A stretch of DNA of 64,000 nucleotides from an uncultured Bacteroidales bacterium (GCA_947644715.1 CANSAP010000002.1:62001-126000), one strand, 5' to 3'; shown: positions 37,874 through 46,928, numbered from the stretch's first letter. Made by a program: numbers and translations. Notes: a model not told the origin generated them from the sequence alone.

Positions 37874-38252
37874 TTTGAAAGATATATTCAGTGCCTACAA
37901 TCCGCCCCCGGCGCAGTCAACCCTGCGTTTTATGAGCCGGCTGAATGAGCGGTTGGATACAGTGGAACTAATCAAAGAGCGCAACACGTCGTGCCGTCGC
38001 CGCAGCCGTCTGGCTGTGGCAGTCGCCGGGATAGCCGGGGTGGCGGTAGGTTCGCTGCTGACATTGGCCATGCCTTGGCTGTCAGAGCAGCTTGTGCGCG
38101 CAATAAGTTCGCTGCCCGACATGCATGTTCACCTGCCGGTGCAGGAGAGTGCCGCTGTGGCAGCGTGGGCATTGATAGGTATAGCAGGAGTGCTGACTTC
38201 GCTCGGCACATACGACCTCGTGGCCTCTTCCCTGCGTTCCAGCGGCGACTGA
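37860..38252 (+). CDS. Probable membrane anti-sigma-like partner of the ECF sigma factor
   Basis: 130 aa from the chosen ATG at 37860 (MEKDDLKDIF); the longer frame (from 37665) lies within the sigma gene and was rejected. Seen: a cytoplasmic N-terminal helix region (about 1-60), a basic stretch (CRRRSRLA), two TM helices (AVAGIAGVAVGSLLTLAMPWL and AAVAAWALIGIAGVLTSLGTYDLV) separated by a short outside loop. Inference: membrane anti-sigma factor. Its short N-terminal part lacks a recognisable zinc anti-sigma motif, so this is moderate confidence. Followed by a hairpin at 38302-38345. Confidence 0.6.
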   Translation: MEKDDLKDIFSAYNPPPAQSTLRFMSRLNERLDTVELIKERNTSCRRRSRLAVAVAGIAGVAVGSLLTLAMPWLSEQLVRAISSLPDMHVHLPVQESAAVAAWALIGIAGVLTSLGTYDLVASSLRSSGD

Positions 38253-38301
38253 GAAGTCGGAAGACTTCAGATGCAGCCTCCCGGGCAGAGACCAAGATAT
38301 G

Positions 38302-38345
38302 ATAACAGCCACCCGAACTCCGTATTCAGTTCGGGCGGCTGTTAT
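38302..38345. terminator. Hairpin terminator between convergent genes
   Basis: An 18-bp stem (38302-38319 with 38328-38345; one mismatch) with an 8-nt loop, between the stop of the anti-sigma-like gene (38252) and the stop of the DegT aminotransferase (38366). Only weak T runs follow, so termination may depend on the stem length. Confidence 0.65.
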
Positions 38346-38365
38346 GTTTATAATAAGGAGCTGCG

Positions 38366-39661
38366 TCAGGCGGGAAGAATCGCTTCGCGGATTTTGCTGA
38401 CGATGTAGCGTACATGCTCGTCGCTTACCCAGGGGCCGGAGGGCAGGCAGATGCCTACACGGAACAGACTCTCTGAAACGCCGTTGGTGTATGCCGGGTT
38501 CTTCTGATATACGGGTTGCAAATGCATCGGTTTCCAGAGCGGACGGCTTTCGATGCCTGCCTTGTCGAGATACATGCGCATGGCCTCCACGTTGGCGTTA
38601 GGCTCAACGGCTGTGTGCACACTGCCGGCGGCATGAGTGACGCCGGCGGCACCACCCACGGCTCCGCTGACCACCTGAGCGTAAGCCTGCTCCTGACCCT
38701 TCACTTTCAGTTCCGGAGAGAGGGTGGCTGTGCAGAGCCAGAAATTAGAGTCGAAGCGGGGGGAGGGGTTGCAGTGCATTGTCACGCCCGGCACATCAGA
38801 GAGCAGCTCGCAGTATAGCTGCTGCACATGCTTATGGTGGGCGATATGCTCTTCGAGAATTGTCATCTGTCCGCGGCCGATGCCTGCACAAATGTTGCTC
38901 ATGCGGTAATTGTAGCCGATTTTTTCGTGCTGGTAGTAAGGATAGGACTCGCGAGCCTGAGTGGCATAGAACATGATTTCGCGCCAAGCTTCTTCGTCGG
39001 GGCAGATGAGCGCTCCGCCGCCGGAGGTTGTAATCATCTTGTTGCCATTGAATGAGAGCACGCCATAGCGCCCGAACGTTCCGCAGACACGGCCGTCATA
39101 GCGGGAACCGAAACCCTCGGCTGCATCCTCCACCACCGGAATTTCATAGCGGGCTGCCACCTCCATAATCTCCTGAATCTTGGCCGGCATACCATATAGA
39201 TATACGGGCACGATAGCCTTAGGCTTGCGGCCGGTCAGGCGAATGCGCTCCTTGATTGCATGTTCCAGGAGTGCGGGATCCATATTCCAAGTGTCCGGTT
39301 CAGAGTCGACGAAGACGGGCGTTGCGCCGAGATAAGTCACCGGATGCGAGGATGCGCAGAAAGTGAACGACTGCACAAGCACCTCGTCGCCGGGGCCGAC
39401 ACCGCAGGCGAGCAGACCGAGATGCACGGCGGCTGTTCCGGCTGAAAGTGCAACCACCTTCTGCTTTTCAGGCGAAGGGCAATCGCTCAGCCAAGCGCCT
39501 TGAGCCTGCTGAGCGCCGGAAGTTACAAAGTCTCGCAAGTCATCTTCAAAGCCATTGACATTGGGCCCCAGGGGCACCACCCAATTATCGTCAAACGCCT
39601 CTTTTATAAAGTCCATTTCGCGACCCGACATGTGAGCCAGACACAGTAATATTCTATCCAT
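38366..39661 (-). CDS. DegT/DnrJ/EryC1 family PLP-dependent sugar aminotransferase
   Basis: Transfers an amino group to a sugar nucleotide ketone in surface-glycan or glycoprotein sugar synthesis. 431 aa. Seen: PLP Lys in SFNGNKMIT, VEDAAEGFGSRYDG, an N-terminal GPNVNGFEDDL, and NICAGIGRGQM. Two segments look like insertions compared with the usual shorter members: an Ala/Gln-rich stretch (TSGAQQAQGAWLSDC) before the VVALSAGTAA core, and a Gly/Ala/His-rich stretch (about 318-342: VSGAVGGAAGVTHAAG). Stands alone on the minus strand; likely promoter at 39717-39748. Confidence 0.9.
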   Translation of the reverse strand: MDRILLCLAHMSGREMDFIKEAFDDNWVVPLGPNVNGFEDDLRDFVTSGAQQAQGAWLSDCPSPEKQKVVALSAGTAAVHLGLLACGVGPGDEVLVQSFTFCASSHPVTYLGATPVFVDSEPDTWNMDPALLEHAIKERIRLTGRKPKAIVPVYLYGMPAKIQEIMEVAARYEIPVVEDAAEGFGSRYDGRVCGTFGRYGVLSFNGNKMITTSGGGALICPDEEAWREIMFYATQARESYPYYQHEKIGYNYRMSNICAGIGRGQMTILEEHIAHHKHVQQLYCELLSDVPGVTMHCNPSPRFDSNFWLCTATLSPELKVKGQEQAYAQVVSGAVGGAAGVTHAAGSVHTAVEPNANVEAMRMYLDKAGIESRPLWKPMHLQPVYQKNPAYTNGVSESLFRVGICLPSGPWVSDEHVRYIVSKIREAILPA

Positions 39662-39716
39662 AAGTGCTAAATTAGGAAGGCGCCGGCAGACTCCGCACGG
39701 CGCTGTGTAGTGACTG

Positions 39717-39748
39717 CAAAATTAACAAAAATCGGGCGTCCTGCCAAG
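39717..39748 (-). promoter_or_regulatory. Likely promoter of the DegT aminotransferase
   Basis: On the minus strand: CTTG (39748-39745, one mismatch to TTTG), 20 nt, TAATTTTG (39724-39717). Predicted start near 39710, a leader of about 50 nt. It is back to back with the amylase promoter, 16 nt away. Confidence 0.55.
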
Positions 39749-39764
39749 CCCGGATTAAATTTGT

Positions 39765-39796
39765 TTTGCGAGATTAAGAATTTATGTGTAACTTTG
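39765..39796 (+). promoter_or_regulatory. Promoter of the large secreted amylase
   Basis: TTTG at 39765-39768, 20 nt, TAACTTTG at 39789-39796, both consensus. Predicted start near 39802, giving an 80-nt leader. Confidence 0.75.
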
Positions 39797-39798
39797 AA

Positions 39799-39822
39799 CC
39801 CGTTTTGACGGGCCTGTACAGG
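39799..39822 (+). promoter_or_regulatory. Hairpin and palindrome at the start of the amylase transcript
   Basis: Just after the -7 element: a hairpin CCCGT/ACGGG (39799-39812) followed directly by the perfect palindrome CCTGTACAGG (39813-39822). Both lie at the start of the predicted mRNA. They could be an operator or a 5' stabilising stem; neither is established. Confidence 0.4.
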
Positions 39823-39881
39823 TCTGAAAGGACATTCTTACATGCATCTAATTTCTTAAGTGTTAACAGTTTATCTATCTT

Positions 39882-42785
39882 ATGAAGCAAATCTTTACCG
39901 CTGCTGCAGGGGCACTGCTGGCTGCATCCTCCATGCACGCGGCAACGGCGTTTCCAAGCAGAACTGACTTCCGCGACGAGTCAATCTACTTCGTGATGAC
40001 TTCCCGTTTCTATGATGGCGACATCACCAACAACACCTATTGCTGGGACGGCGTCCTGAACATCAACGACCCCGAGTGGCGCGGCGACTTCAAAGGTCTT
40101 ATCGAGAAACTTGACTACATCAAGGCTCTTGGCTTTACCGCCGTCTGGATTACTCCGGTTGTGGAGAACGCATCCGGTCTGGACTATCACGGCTACCATG
40201 CTCTCGACTTCTCGAAGGTTGACCACCGCTACGTTTCAAAAACAGCTACCGCCCAGGATGCCGAAGACGCTTTCCAGGAGCTGATTGACGAAGTGCACAA
40301 GCGCGGCATGAAGCTGATTCTCGACATCGTGCTCCAGCACACCGGCAACTTCGGCGAGAGCAACCTCTGTCCCATGTTCGACAAGGACTACTCTCAGGAC
40401 CTCGGCGACATCAACGCTTCCATGATTCCCCGCACACTCAAAGATGGCGGCGTGCTTCCCGACAACTATCTCGCCCTTCCGGCCGCAGATCAGTATGGCA
40501 CCCGTTTGGCTCTGATGAAGAACTCCGACTTCACCAACCGCGACGTGCATAACTACTACCACCACAAGGCTTGGTTCGACTGGGATGATCCCTCCCGCTG
40601 GTGGGGTCAGATTGCAGGTGACTGCGTTGACCTGAACACCGAGAACCCTGCTGTGACCGAATACCTCGTGGAGTGCTACTCCCGATTCATCAAGATGGGT
40701 GTTGACGGCTTCCGTATCGACACCGCCGGTCATATTCCCCGTCTTTCATTCAACAAGATGTTCATCCCGCAGCTGCACGCGGCAGCAGCCACTCCCGAGG
40801 CTACCGCAAAGCGTGGAGGCACCCCCTTCTTCATGTATGGCGAGGTTTGCGCCCGCTCAATGGAGGTTATCTATCGCGGCGAGAACTACAACTGCTCCCC
40901 CTGCTATTACACTTGGAAGGAGAGCAAGGATTATCCCTGGGACATGAATGCTGCTTCCTGGGATGATGTATCGGCTATCCCTACTCCCACGGAGGGCTCT
41001 CATGACTACTTCACCGTGCAGGGTCACACCAACTGGGAGTCATGTATCCAGTCAGGTAAAGATGATGCAGGCCATTCCGACGCCATCATGCGCAAGAGCA
41101 ACAACCACCTGCTCAACGGCAATGAGTATCACACTCCCGATTACTCCGCCGCATCCGGCCTGAACGTAATCGACTTCGCAATGCACTGGAACTTCAACTC
41201 TGCCTCCGGTGCCTACGGCGTTCGTTCTCAGGACAACCTCTACAACGATGCCACTTACAATGTGGTGTATGTAGACTCTCATGACTACGCTCCCGACAGC
41301 AACTACCGCTTCACCGGCACTCAGGACACCTGGGCCGAGAACCTCTCACTGATGTTCACCTTCCGCGGTATCCCCTGTATCTATTACGGCTCCGAGGTGG
41401 AATTCCAGAAGGGTTGCGCCATCGACAAGGGTGCCGTGCTCGCTCTGAAGGAATCCGGCCGCGCTTACTTCGGCGGCTACCTGGAGGGTGACGTTAACGT
41501 GACCGACTTCGGCGAATACACCGGCGCTACCGGCAACCTCGCCTCCACACTCTCTTATCCCCTGGCACAGCACATCCAGCGTCTGAACAAGATTCGTGCC
41601 GCCGTGCCGGCTCTGCGTAAGGGTCAGTACAGCAACGAAGGTTGCTCCGGCAAGATGGCCTTCAAGCGCCGCTACACCGACGCCACCACTGACTCATATG
41701 TGCTCGTGACCATCTCCGGCGACGCCACCTTCACCGGTGTGCTCAACGGTAAATATGTAGACGCAATCACCGGCGACGTTAAGCAGGTGACCGACGGCAA
41801 GCTGACCGCCACCTGCTCCGGCAAGGGCAACCTGCGTGTCTATGTGCTCGACACCACCAAGACCCCCGCTCCCGGCAAGGTGGGTGAGGATGGCAAGTAC
41901 CTCTACAACGCCGCTCCCGCTTCTTCCTCCTGGACTGAATGGCCCGATGAGACAATGCCCGATGAGACCGTGACTGTTAAACCCAGCGGAAGCAGCGGTC
42001 CTTCCGGACAGCCCGACGAGCCTGAGACCGCAATTGCTCCCAACCGCTATGAGGGTGAGCAGTGCGCTTTCTTCCATAACACCGAGAACTGGGGTGGCTA
42101 CATTAACGCTTGGGTATGGGCCTCTTCCAAGAACTACACCGGCGGCTCCTGGCCCGGCGTGACCTGCACCTATCTTGGCAACGGCTACTGGAAGTGGAGC
42201 TACCGCAAGACCGACGAAATCGCTTCCGGCGCAAAGATTATCTTCAACAACGGCGGCAGCCAGACCGAGGACCTCGAGTTCGTGAACGGTGCCGTTTACG
42301 ACTGCTCCGGCAAGATTGAGGAAATCATGCCCGAGAACGGCAAGGATCCCGAAGAACTCGAAGAGGAGGAACCCGTCATCCCCGGTCGCGCATTCGACGT
42401 GTATTGGGATAACAGCGAAGCTAACTGGAGCACCCCCTACATCCATTACTGGGGTGGAGAAACCGCTACCACTTGGCCCGGTGTAGCAATGACTCAGACC
42501 GCTGACTCCAACATCTGGGTTTACACTGTGCCCGCAGGCACCACCGGCCTCGTGTTTAACAACAATGCCTCACCCCAAACCTCTGACTTTGTTGCAGTTG
42601 AGGATCATCTGTACAGCCTGGCAGGCGACAAGGGTGTCTACGTGGCAGCCGGCGTGGAGAGCGTAATCACCGATCCCTCCGCTCCCATCTACTTCAACCT
42701 GCAGGGTATGCCCGTGGCTAATCCCTCACAGGGTGTCTACATTGTTAAGCGTGGCAACGTAATCACAAAGGAATACGTTCGCTAA
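39882..42785 (+). CDS. Large secreted GH13 amylase with two starch-binding modules and T9SS-type tail
   Basis: 967 aa. Degrades starch at the cell surface. Seen: signal peptide (MKQIFTAAAGALLAASSMHA); GH13 barrel with nucleophile Asp280 in FRIDTAGH, acid Glu321 in YGEVCA and Asp468 in DSHDYAPD; about residues 690-715 an acidic Pro/Ser linker; two CBM26-like modules with the WPGVTCTYLGNGYW pattern (about 720-815) and HYWGGETATTWPGV (about 836-910); and a C-terminal segment ending GVYIVKRGNVITKEYVR that resembles the last strands of a T9SS sorting domain. Codon choice is strongly biased, as in secDF and the OmpA gene, suggesting high expression (by eye). Followed by a strong terminator. Confidence 0.93.
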   Translation: MKQIFTAAAGALLAASSMHAATAFPSRTDFRDESIYFVMTSRFYDGDITNNTYCWDGVLNINDPEWRGDFKGLIEKLDYIKALGFTAVWITPVVENASGLDYHGYHALDFSKVDHRYVSKTATAQDAEDAFQELIDEVHKRGMKLILDIVLQHTGNFGESNLCPMFDKDYSQDLGDINASMIPRTLKDGGVLPDNYLALPAADQYGTRLALMKNSDFTNRDVHNYYHHKAWFDWDDPSRWWGQIAGDCVDLNTENPAVTEYLVECYSRFIKMGVDGFRIDTAGHIPRLSFNKMFIPQLHAAAATPEATAKRGGTPFFMYGEVCARSMEVIYRGENYNCSPCYYTWKESKDYPWDMNAASWDDVSAIPTPTEGSHDYFTVQGHTNWESCIQSGKDDAGHSDAIMRKSNNHLLNGNEYHTPDYSAASGLNVIDFAMHWNFNSASGAYGVRSQDNLYNDATYNVVYVDSHDYAPDSNYRFTGTQDTWAENLSLMFTFRGIPCIYYGSEVEFQKGCAIDKGAVLALKESGRAYFGGYLEGDVNVTDFGEYTGATGNLASTLSYPLAQHIQRLNKIRAAVPALRKGQYSNEGCSGKMAFKRRYTDATTDSYVLVTISGDATFTGVLNGKYVDAITGDVKQVTDGKLTATCSGKGNLRVYVLDTTKTPAPGKVGEDGKYLYNAAPASSSWTEWPDETMPDETVTVKPSGSSGPSGQPDEPETAIAPNRYEGEQCAFFHNTENWGGYINAWVWASSKNYTGGSWPGVTCTYLGNGYWKWSYRKTDEIASGAKIIFNNGGSQTEDLEFVNGAVYDCSGKIEEIMPENGKDPEELEEEEPVIPGRAFDVYWDNSEANWSTPYIHYWGGETATTWPGVAMTQTADSNIWVYTVPAGTTGLVFNNNASPQTSDFVAVEDHLYSLAGDKGVYVAAGVESVITDPSAPIYFNLQGMPVANPSQGVYIVKRGNVITKEYVR

Positions 42786-42807
42786 CGACATAAGGCAACC
42801 TTTATCC

Positions 42808-42847
42808 GATTCGGCTTCCGCGCGACTGCGGAAGCCGAATCTTTTTT
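42808..42847 (+). terminator. Intrinsic terminator after the amylase
   Basis: Perfect 14-bp GC-rich stem (42808-42821 with 42828-42841), 6-nt loop and a run of six T. Confidence 0.9.
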
Positions 42848-42883
42848 AGCTTGATGTAGAGGGCGGTTTTCAGAGAAATTCTT

Positions 42884-42891
42884 TACCTTTG
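42884..42891 (+). promoter_or_regulatory. -7 element almost touching the start codon (possible leaderless mRNA)
   Basis: TACCTTTG ends only 5 nt before the ATG at 42897. With a start about 6 nt after the element, the mRNA would begin at or next to the start codon. No good -33 TTTG was found. Confidence 0.5.
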
Positions 42892-42896
42892 CGGTC

Positions 42897-44564
42897 ATGA
42901 AATACGCTTCACTCAGATATTTACTGTGTGTTTTCGCCGCCCTGATAGTGTTATGTGTGGCTGCCGGCTGTTCCGCCAGGTCGGAGTCCCGTCTCACTCA
43001 GGCTGAGAACCTCGCGTTCAGCAAGCCGGAGAAAACATTGAGCCTCTTGCGCGAGCTGGATTATGAGTCGCTTGCCTCGGACACACTCCGCGCCCGCTAC
43101 ATACTGACGCGAGCTACTGCCAACGTGGGTCTTTCCAACTCAATCATAACTGACACACTGCTCCCCAAAGCTGTTGATATATTCAAGCAGAATGGCGATA
43201 CTGCACGCTGGGTGTTGGCTGCCAGGTTACTCAGTTTCTATTATTATAATGTCGGGGAACATGACCGTATAACCGCTCCCGTCGACAGCCTTATGGCGGC
43301 TACCACTAATCCCCGTATGCTCTGGGACTTGCATTGCACCCGTCTGGAACTCTCCTGGATTACCCAGCGTTTCCCCGACGTGCTGCATGATGCCGAGTGG
43401 CTGTTGCGCAATACCACCAAGTCTGAGGATCAACTGAAGTATGCCACAATGCGCATGGTGGCAATAGCATTCATGGGGAGGACGGAGGAGGCTGTCTCCA
43501 TTGGAGATTCCATTATGACGTCCTCTTATGCGCCGCAGCCCGGCACCGGGGAATGGGGCGAATTCATGTGTGATTATGCGGAGGTGCTGGATATGGACGG
43601 TCAGCCCCGACAGGCTCTCCGCAGGCTTGACGAGGTGCAGGATGTGATTAACAGTGTGGGGGCGGACGCTCGCATAAGCCTCGCCGAGCAGTATGCCCGC
43701 ATCAGCGCCAATGCCGGCGACTTTGAGCAGTCTGACCGATACTTGGCCTTGCTGGATTCGGCAAGAACGCAGTTAGGGAATTTAGAGTTCACTTCCGGGC
43801 TGAATATGCTACGGATGGCTATAACATTCAAACGTACAGGTCATTTCCCTTCGGCCGACATGCACCTGCTTTCCAAGCGGCTTGACTTCGAGTTTCTGCG
43901 CAGCAGTAGGTCGAGGGAGCAGGCTATGAATACGGTGATGGAACTGGACCGGCGGCGTTCGGAATTGACGCAGAGCCGTCAGCGGCTGTGGCTCTTCATT
44001 CTGGCTTTGAGTGTATTGCTGATTATTGTGGCCGGAGGTGCCGCTTGGATTGTGATGCGCAGGCGCAGAAGTCTCGCGGAGGCTGAAGAGAGGGTGGAGA
44101 TTCTCACTTCAATGCTCAACTCCGTGCAGAAAGCACATGCCGAGAAGGTTGATGCCTCAGCAAAAGTAAAAGAGTTGGTTTTGCGTCACCTGGGTGTACT
44201 GAAGAGTTTTGCCGGAGCTCCAACGGCACAGAACATGGAGGCATTGCGTAAACTTGCGGCTGCTTCCGACGGTAAGACACTCGTGGATTGGAAGAGCCTT
44301 GCCGGAATGATAGATGAACTGTATGACAATTTCCATGCGCGATTGATGAAGCGCTTTCCTGATACATTCAGCGAAAAGGAGCTTCGCATAATCCTGCTGA
44401 TGCGTGCCGGGTTCTCGACAAAGGAAATCAGTGTGCTGACGGAGCAAAGTTCGGCTACCATCTATGTGCGTAAAAGCTCAATCCGCAAGAAGCTTTCCGC
44501 TCCCGAGGGTGGCGACATTATAGCCGTTATCGAGGAGGCAACCGAAGGCTTGGGAAATCATTAA
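42897..44564 (+). CDS. TPR/TM/LuxR-type HTH membrane regulator
   Basis: 555 aa. Seen: signal anchor (YLLCVFAALIVLCVAAGC; possible lipobox at Cys25); a helical TPR-like domain (about 30-350) outside; one TM helix at about 363-387 (LFILALSVLLIIVAGGAAWIV); a coiled-coil (RRRRSLAEAEERVEIL); and a LuxR-type helix-turn-helix at about 490-535 (AGFSTKEISVLTEQSSATIYVRKSSIRKKL). Inference: a one-protein signalling device with sensor outside and DNA-binding region inside. It lies between the amylase and the outer-membrane receptor-like gene and may control one of them. Confidence 0.8.
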   Translation: MKYASLRYLLCVFAALIVLCVAAGCSARSESRLTQAENLAFSKPEKTLSLLRELDYESLASDTLRARYILTRATANVGLSNSIITDTLLPKAVDIFKQNGDTARWVLAARLLSFYYYNVGEHDRITAPVDSLMAATTNPRMLWDLHCTRLELSWITQRFPDVLHDAEWLLRNTTKSEDQLKYATMRMVAIAFMGRTEEAVSIGDSIMTSSYAPQPGTGEWGEFMCDYAEVLDMDGQPRQALRRLDEVQDVINSVGADARISLAEQYARISANAGDFEQSDRYLALLDSARTQLGNLEFTSGLNMLRMAITFKRTGHFPSADMHLLSKRLDFEFLRSSRSREQAMNTVMELDRRRSELTQSRQRLWLFILALSVLLIIVAGGAAWIVMRRRRSLAEAEERVEILTSMLNSVQKAHAEKVDASAKVKELVLRHLGVLKSFAGAPTAQNMEALRKLAAASDGKTLVDWKSLAGMIDELYDNFHARLMKRFPDTFSEKELRIILLMRAGFSTKEISVLTEQSSATIYVRKSSIRKKLSAPEGGDIIAVIEEATEGLGNH

Positions 44565-44685
44565 GGTCTTCGGGAAGTGTATTAAGGTTTTTAGAGAGTA
44601 TTAGTGTTGATAATCAATGATTTAGGGTTGGCGTATTAAGACAATTTATATAGACGTTTAGTAGGCTTTTTTCGTATTTGAGGCG

Positions 44686-44693
44686 TAACTTTG
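44686..44693 (+). promoter_or_regulatory. -7 element of the TonB-receptor-like gene
   Basis: TAACTTTG fits the -7 consensus; no TTTG is seen at the usual -33 position. A start near 44699 rules out the longest ORF start (44678) and fits the ATG at 44825 (or 44729). Confidence 0.5.
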
Positions 44694-44824
44694 CATCATC
44701 GAAAACAAACATTAAAACAACCTCGATAATGCAAAAATTCAATCACTTGTCCGGCGTCACTCTGTCACATTTCGGAAGAGAGTCGCGTCTTATCTGCGAG
44801 AGCACCAATCGCTCACCCCGCTCA

Positions 44825-46906
44825 ATGAACTATCTGAAATACCTCTTATTCGGCCTTCTGCTCCCGGCCCTCGGCATAGCCAAGGGTGATGAGACCCCTG
44901 ACTCAGTTGCCACTTATGACCTCGAGGAGGTTGTGGTTCAAGCCTCGCGCGTGGTGCGCAAAGCTGACATGGATCAGTATTACCCGTCGGCAGAGGCAGT
45001 GGAAAATGCCAAGACCGGCGTGCAGCTGCTCCGGAATCTGATGATACCGGGCCTGAGTGTGAACGATGCCTTGAGCAGTATTTCCGCCAATGGCAATGAT
45101 GTGCAGGTTCGCATCAACGGTCGCGTGGCTACCATTGACCAAGTCAAGTCGCTGCTGCCCGCAACCATCAGGCGCGTGGAATGGATGGATAATCCCGGGT
45201 TGCGCTACGGCGGCGCAACCGGTGTGCTGAACTTCATTGTGGCTAACCCGACGCTCGGCGGCTCCCTGATGCTGAACGCCCAACCGGCGTTGACCACCGC
45301 TTTCGGCTTCTATGGCGGCAACCTGAAGCTTAACTCAGGTCGCTCACAGTGGGACCTGTCGCTGCGCTACAAGCTCACCAACAAGCTTCATGCACATCGT
45401 GACTACACGGAGACATTCAGATTTCCCGACGGTGAATCCCTCACCCGCGTAGAGACACCGCTCGGCGGCCATGTGGATGGTTCCGGCGGGAATGCGCGCC
45501 TCTCTTACAGCTATGTGCGTCCCGACACTACGGTGCTCGACATCAGCCTCTATGCCAATCGCGATTTCTCCTCCGGCACACGCAATGACGGCCGTCTTTC
45601 GCTCTCCTCAGGCGTGGAGGATATTCTGCTGAGCAGCGGCGACGATCTGCGAGGCACCACCCCCGGCCTTTCCATGTATTTTGAGCAGCACTTCGCTCAT
45701 AATCAGGTTCTTGCCGTGGACTTCGGCGCTTCGCTCTACGTGGGTCACTCCTCTTCGATGTATCTCGAGCGGGATGCAGAGTCGCTGACTACGATTACCG
45801 ATGTCAACACCTATATCCGCGACCGCAACCAGGCATATGCCCTTGAGGCTGACTACATCAAGCATTGGGGCCGCTCGCGCCTGACAGCCGGCGCCTCCTA
45901 TAATGCCCGCCGCAATCGCTCCGTCTACGAAAATCTCGGCGGCAGCATCTTCCATCAGCGTCAGGATCAGGCCTACTTCTTTGCTGAATACTTCTATAAC
46001 CTCGGCAAGGTGACACTGACTGGCGGCCTGGGTGCGCAATACACCTCGTTCCTCTTCCGCGAAACGGGTCAGGGTAATCATTCCTGGAATCTGCGTCCGC
46101 AGTTCACGGCCACCTACACCCCCTCGCGCACCTCATCCTTCCGCCTTAACTTTACCTCCTGGCAGTCAGCCCCCTCTCTGACTGAGACCAATATCACTCC
46201 GCAGCAGACTGACGGTTTCCAATGGACCGTAGGTAATCCCAACCTGCATACCTCAACCTCCTATATGCTCACGCTGCAATACAACTACATGTTCCCCCGC
46301 GTGGCCGGCAACATCGGCGTGCGCGCCTTCACCAGCCCCGATGCCATCACCCCCACACTCGGCTGGAGCGACGGCAAGCTGATCAGCTCTTGGGAAAACA
46401 GTGAGGGACTGGATAACTTCTCGGTGTGGATTGCTCCGCAGGTGACGATTATCCCCGAGCACCTGATTCTTTCCGGCCAGGTTACCTACCGCGCAGAGCG
46501 TATGCGCGGCACCGGCTACAAACTCTATAATCACGACGTGAGCGGCATGGTGGCTCTCATGGGTATGTACAAAGGCTTCTCGCTGACCATGCAGTACCAG
46601 CGTGCTCAGCGCGATCTTTGGGGTGAGAAAATCTCGTGGGGAGAGGATATCTCAGTGATCGAACTGGCCTACAATATGAAACGCTGGGAATTTGCCGCCG
46701 GCATGATAATGCCTTTCGGCAAATATGACCAAGGCTCCAAGTCGCTGAGTCCGCTTAACACCAACGAGCAACACATGCGCCTGGACATGCGCGTGCCCTA
46801 CCTGCGCATCAGCTACAACCTCCAGTGGGGACGCCAGAAGCGCGGCGCCCGCAAGCTCGTCAACGCCCAATCCGAAGCCGACCGCTCCTCAGCCGTCTCC
46901 CGCTAA
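44825..46906 (+). CDS. Outer-membrane beta-barrel protein with TonB-receptor plug
   Basis: About 693 aa. The chosen ATG (44825) begins a clear signal peptide (MNYLKYLLFGLLLPALGIAKG); earlier ATGs at 44729 and the frame start at 44678 lack this and the latter precedes the promoter. Seen: plug domain with VVVQASRVVRKADMDQYYPS, VQVRINGRVATIDQVKSLL and the beta-strand repeats of a barrel to a terminal YLRISYNLQWG strand, then a short basic tail. No N-terminal carboxypeptidase-like domain and no SusD partner nearby. Inference: surface transporter or receptor of unknown ligand. Confidence 0.85.
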   Translation: MNYLKYLLFGLLLPALGIAKGDETPDSVATYDLEEVVVQASRVVRKADMDQYYPSAEAVENAKTGVQLLRNLMIPGLSVNDALSSISANGNDVQVRINGRVATIDQVKSLLPATIRRVEWMDNPGLRYGGATGVLNFIVANPTLGGSLMLNAQPALTTAFGFYGGNLKLNSGRSQWDLSLRYKLTNKLHAHRDYTETFRFPDGESLTRVETPLGGHVDGSGGNARLSYSYVRPDTTVLDISLYANRDFSSGTRNDGRLSLSSGVEDILLSSGDDLRGTTPGLSMYFEQHFAHNQVLAVDFGASLYVGHSSSMYLERDAESLTTITDVNTYIRDRNQAYALEADYIKHWGRSRLTAGASYNARRNRSVYENLGGSIFHQRQDQAYFFAEYFYNLGKVTLTGGLGAQYTSFLFRETGQGNHSWNLRPQFTATYTPSRTSSFRLNFTSWQSAPSLTETNITPQQTDGFQWTVGNPNLHTSTSYMLTLQYNYMFPRVAGNIGVRAFTSPDAITPTLGWSDGKLISSWENSEGLDNFSVWIAPQVTIIPEHLILSGQVTYRAERMRGTGYKLYNHDVSGMVALMGMYKGFSLTMQYQRAQRDLWGEKISWGEDISVIELAYNMKRWEFAAGMIMPFGKYDQGSKSLSPLNTNEQHMRLDMRVPYLRISYNLQWGRQKRGARKLVNAQSEADRSSAVSR

Positions 46907-46928
46907 CCCCGAATTATATCTTCCTACC

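Noticed and set aside
44678-44728. Longest start of the TonB-receptor-like gene
   Set aside because: It precedes the -7 element (44686-44693) and gives no signal peptide.
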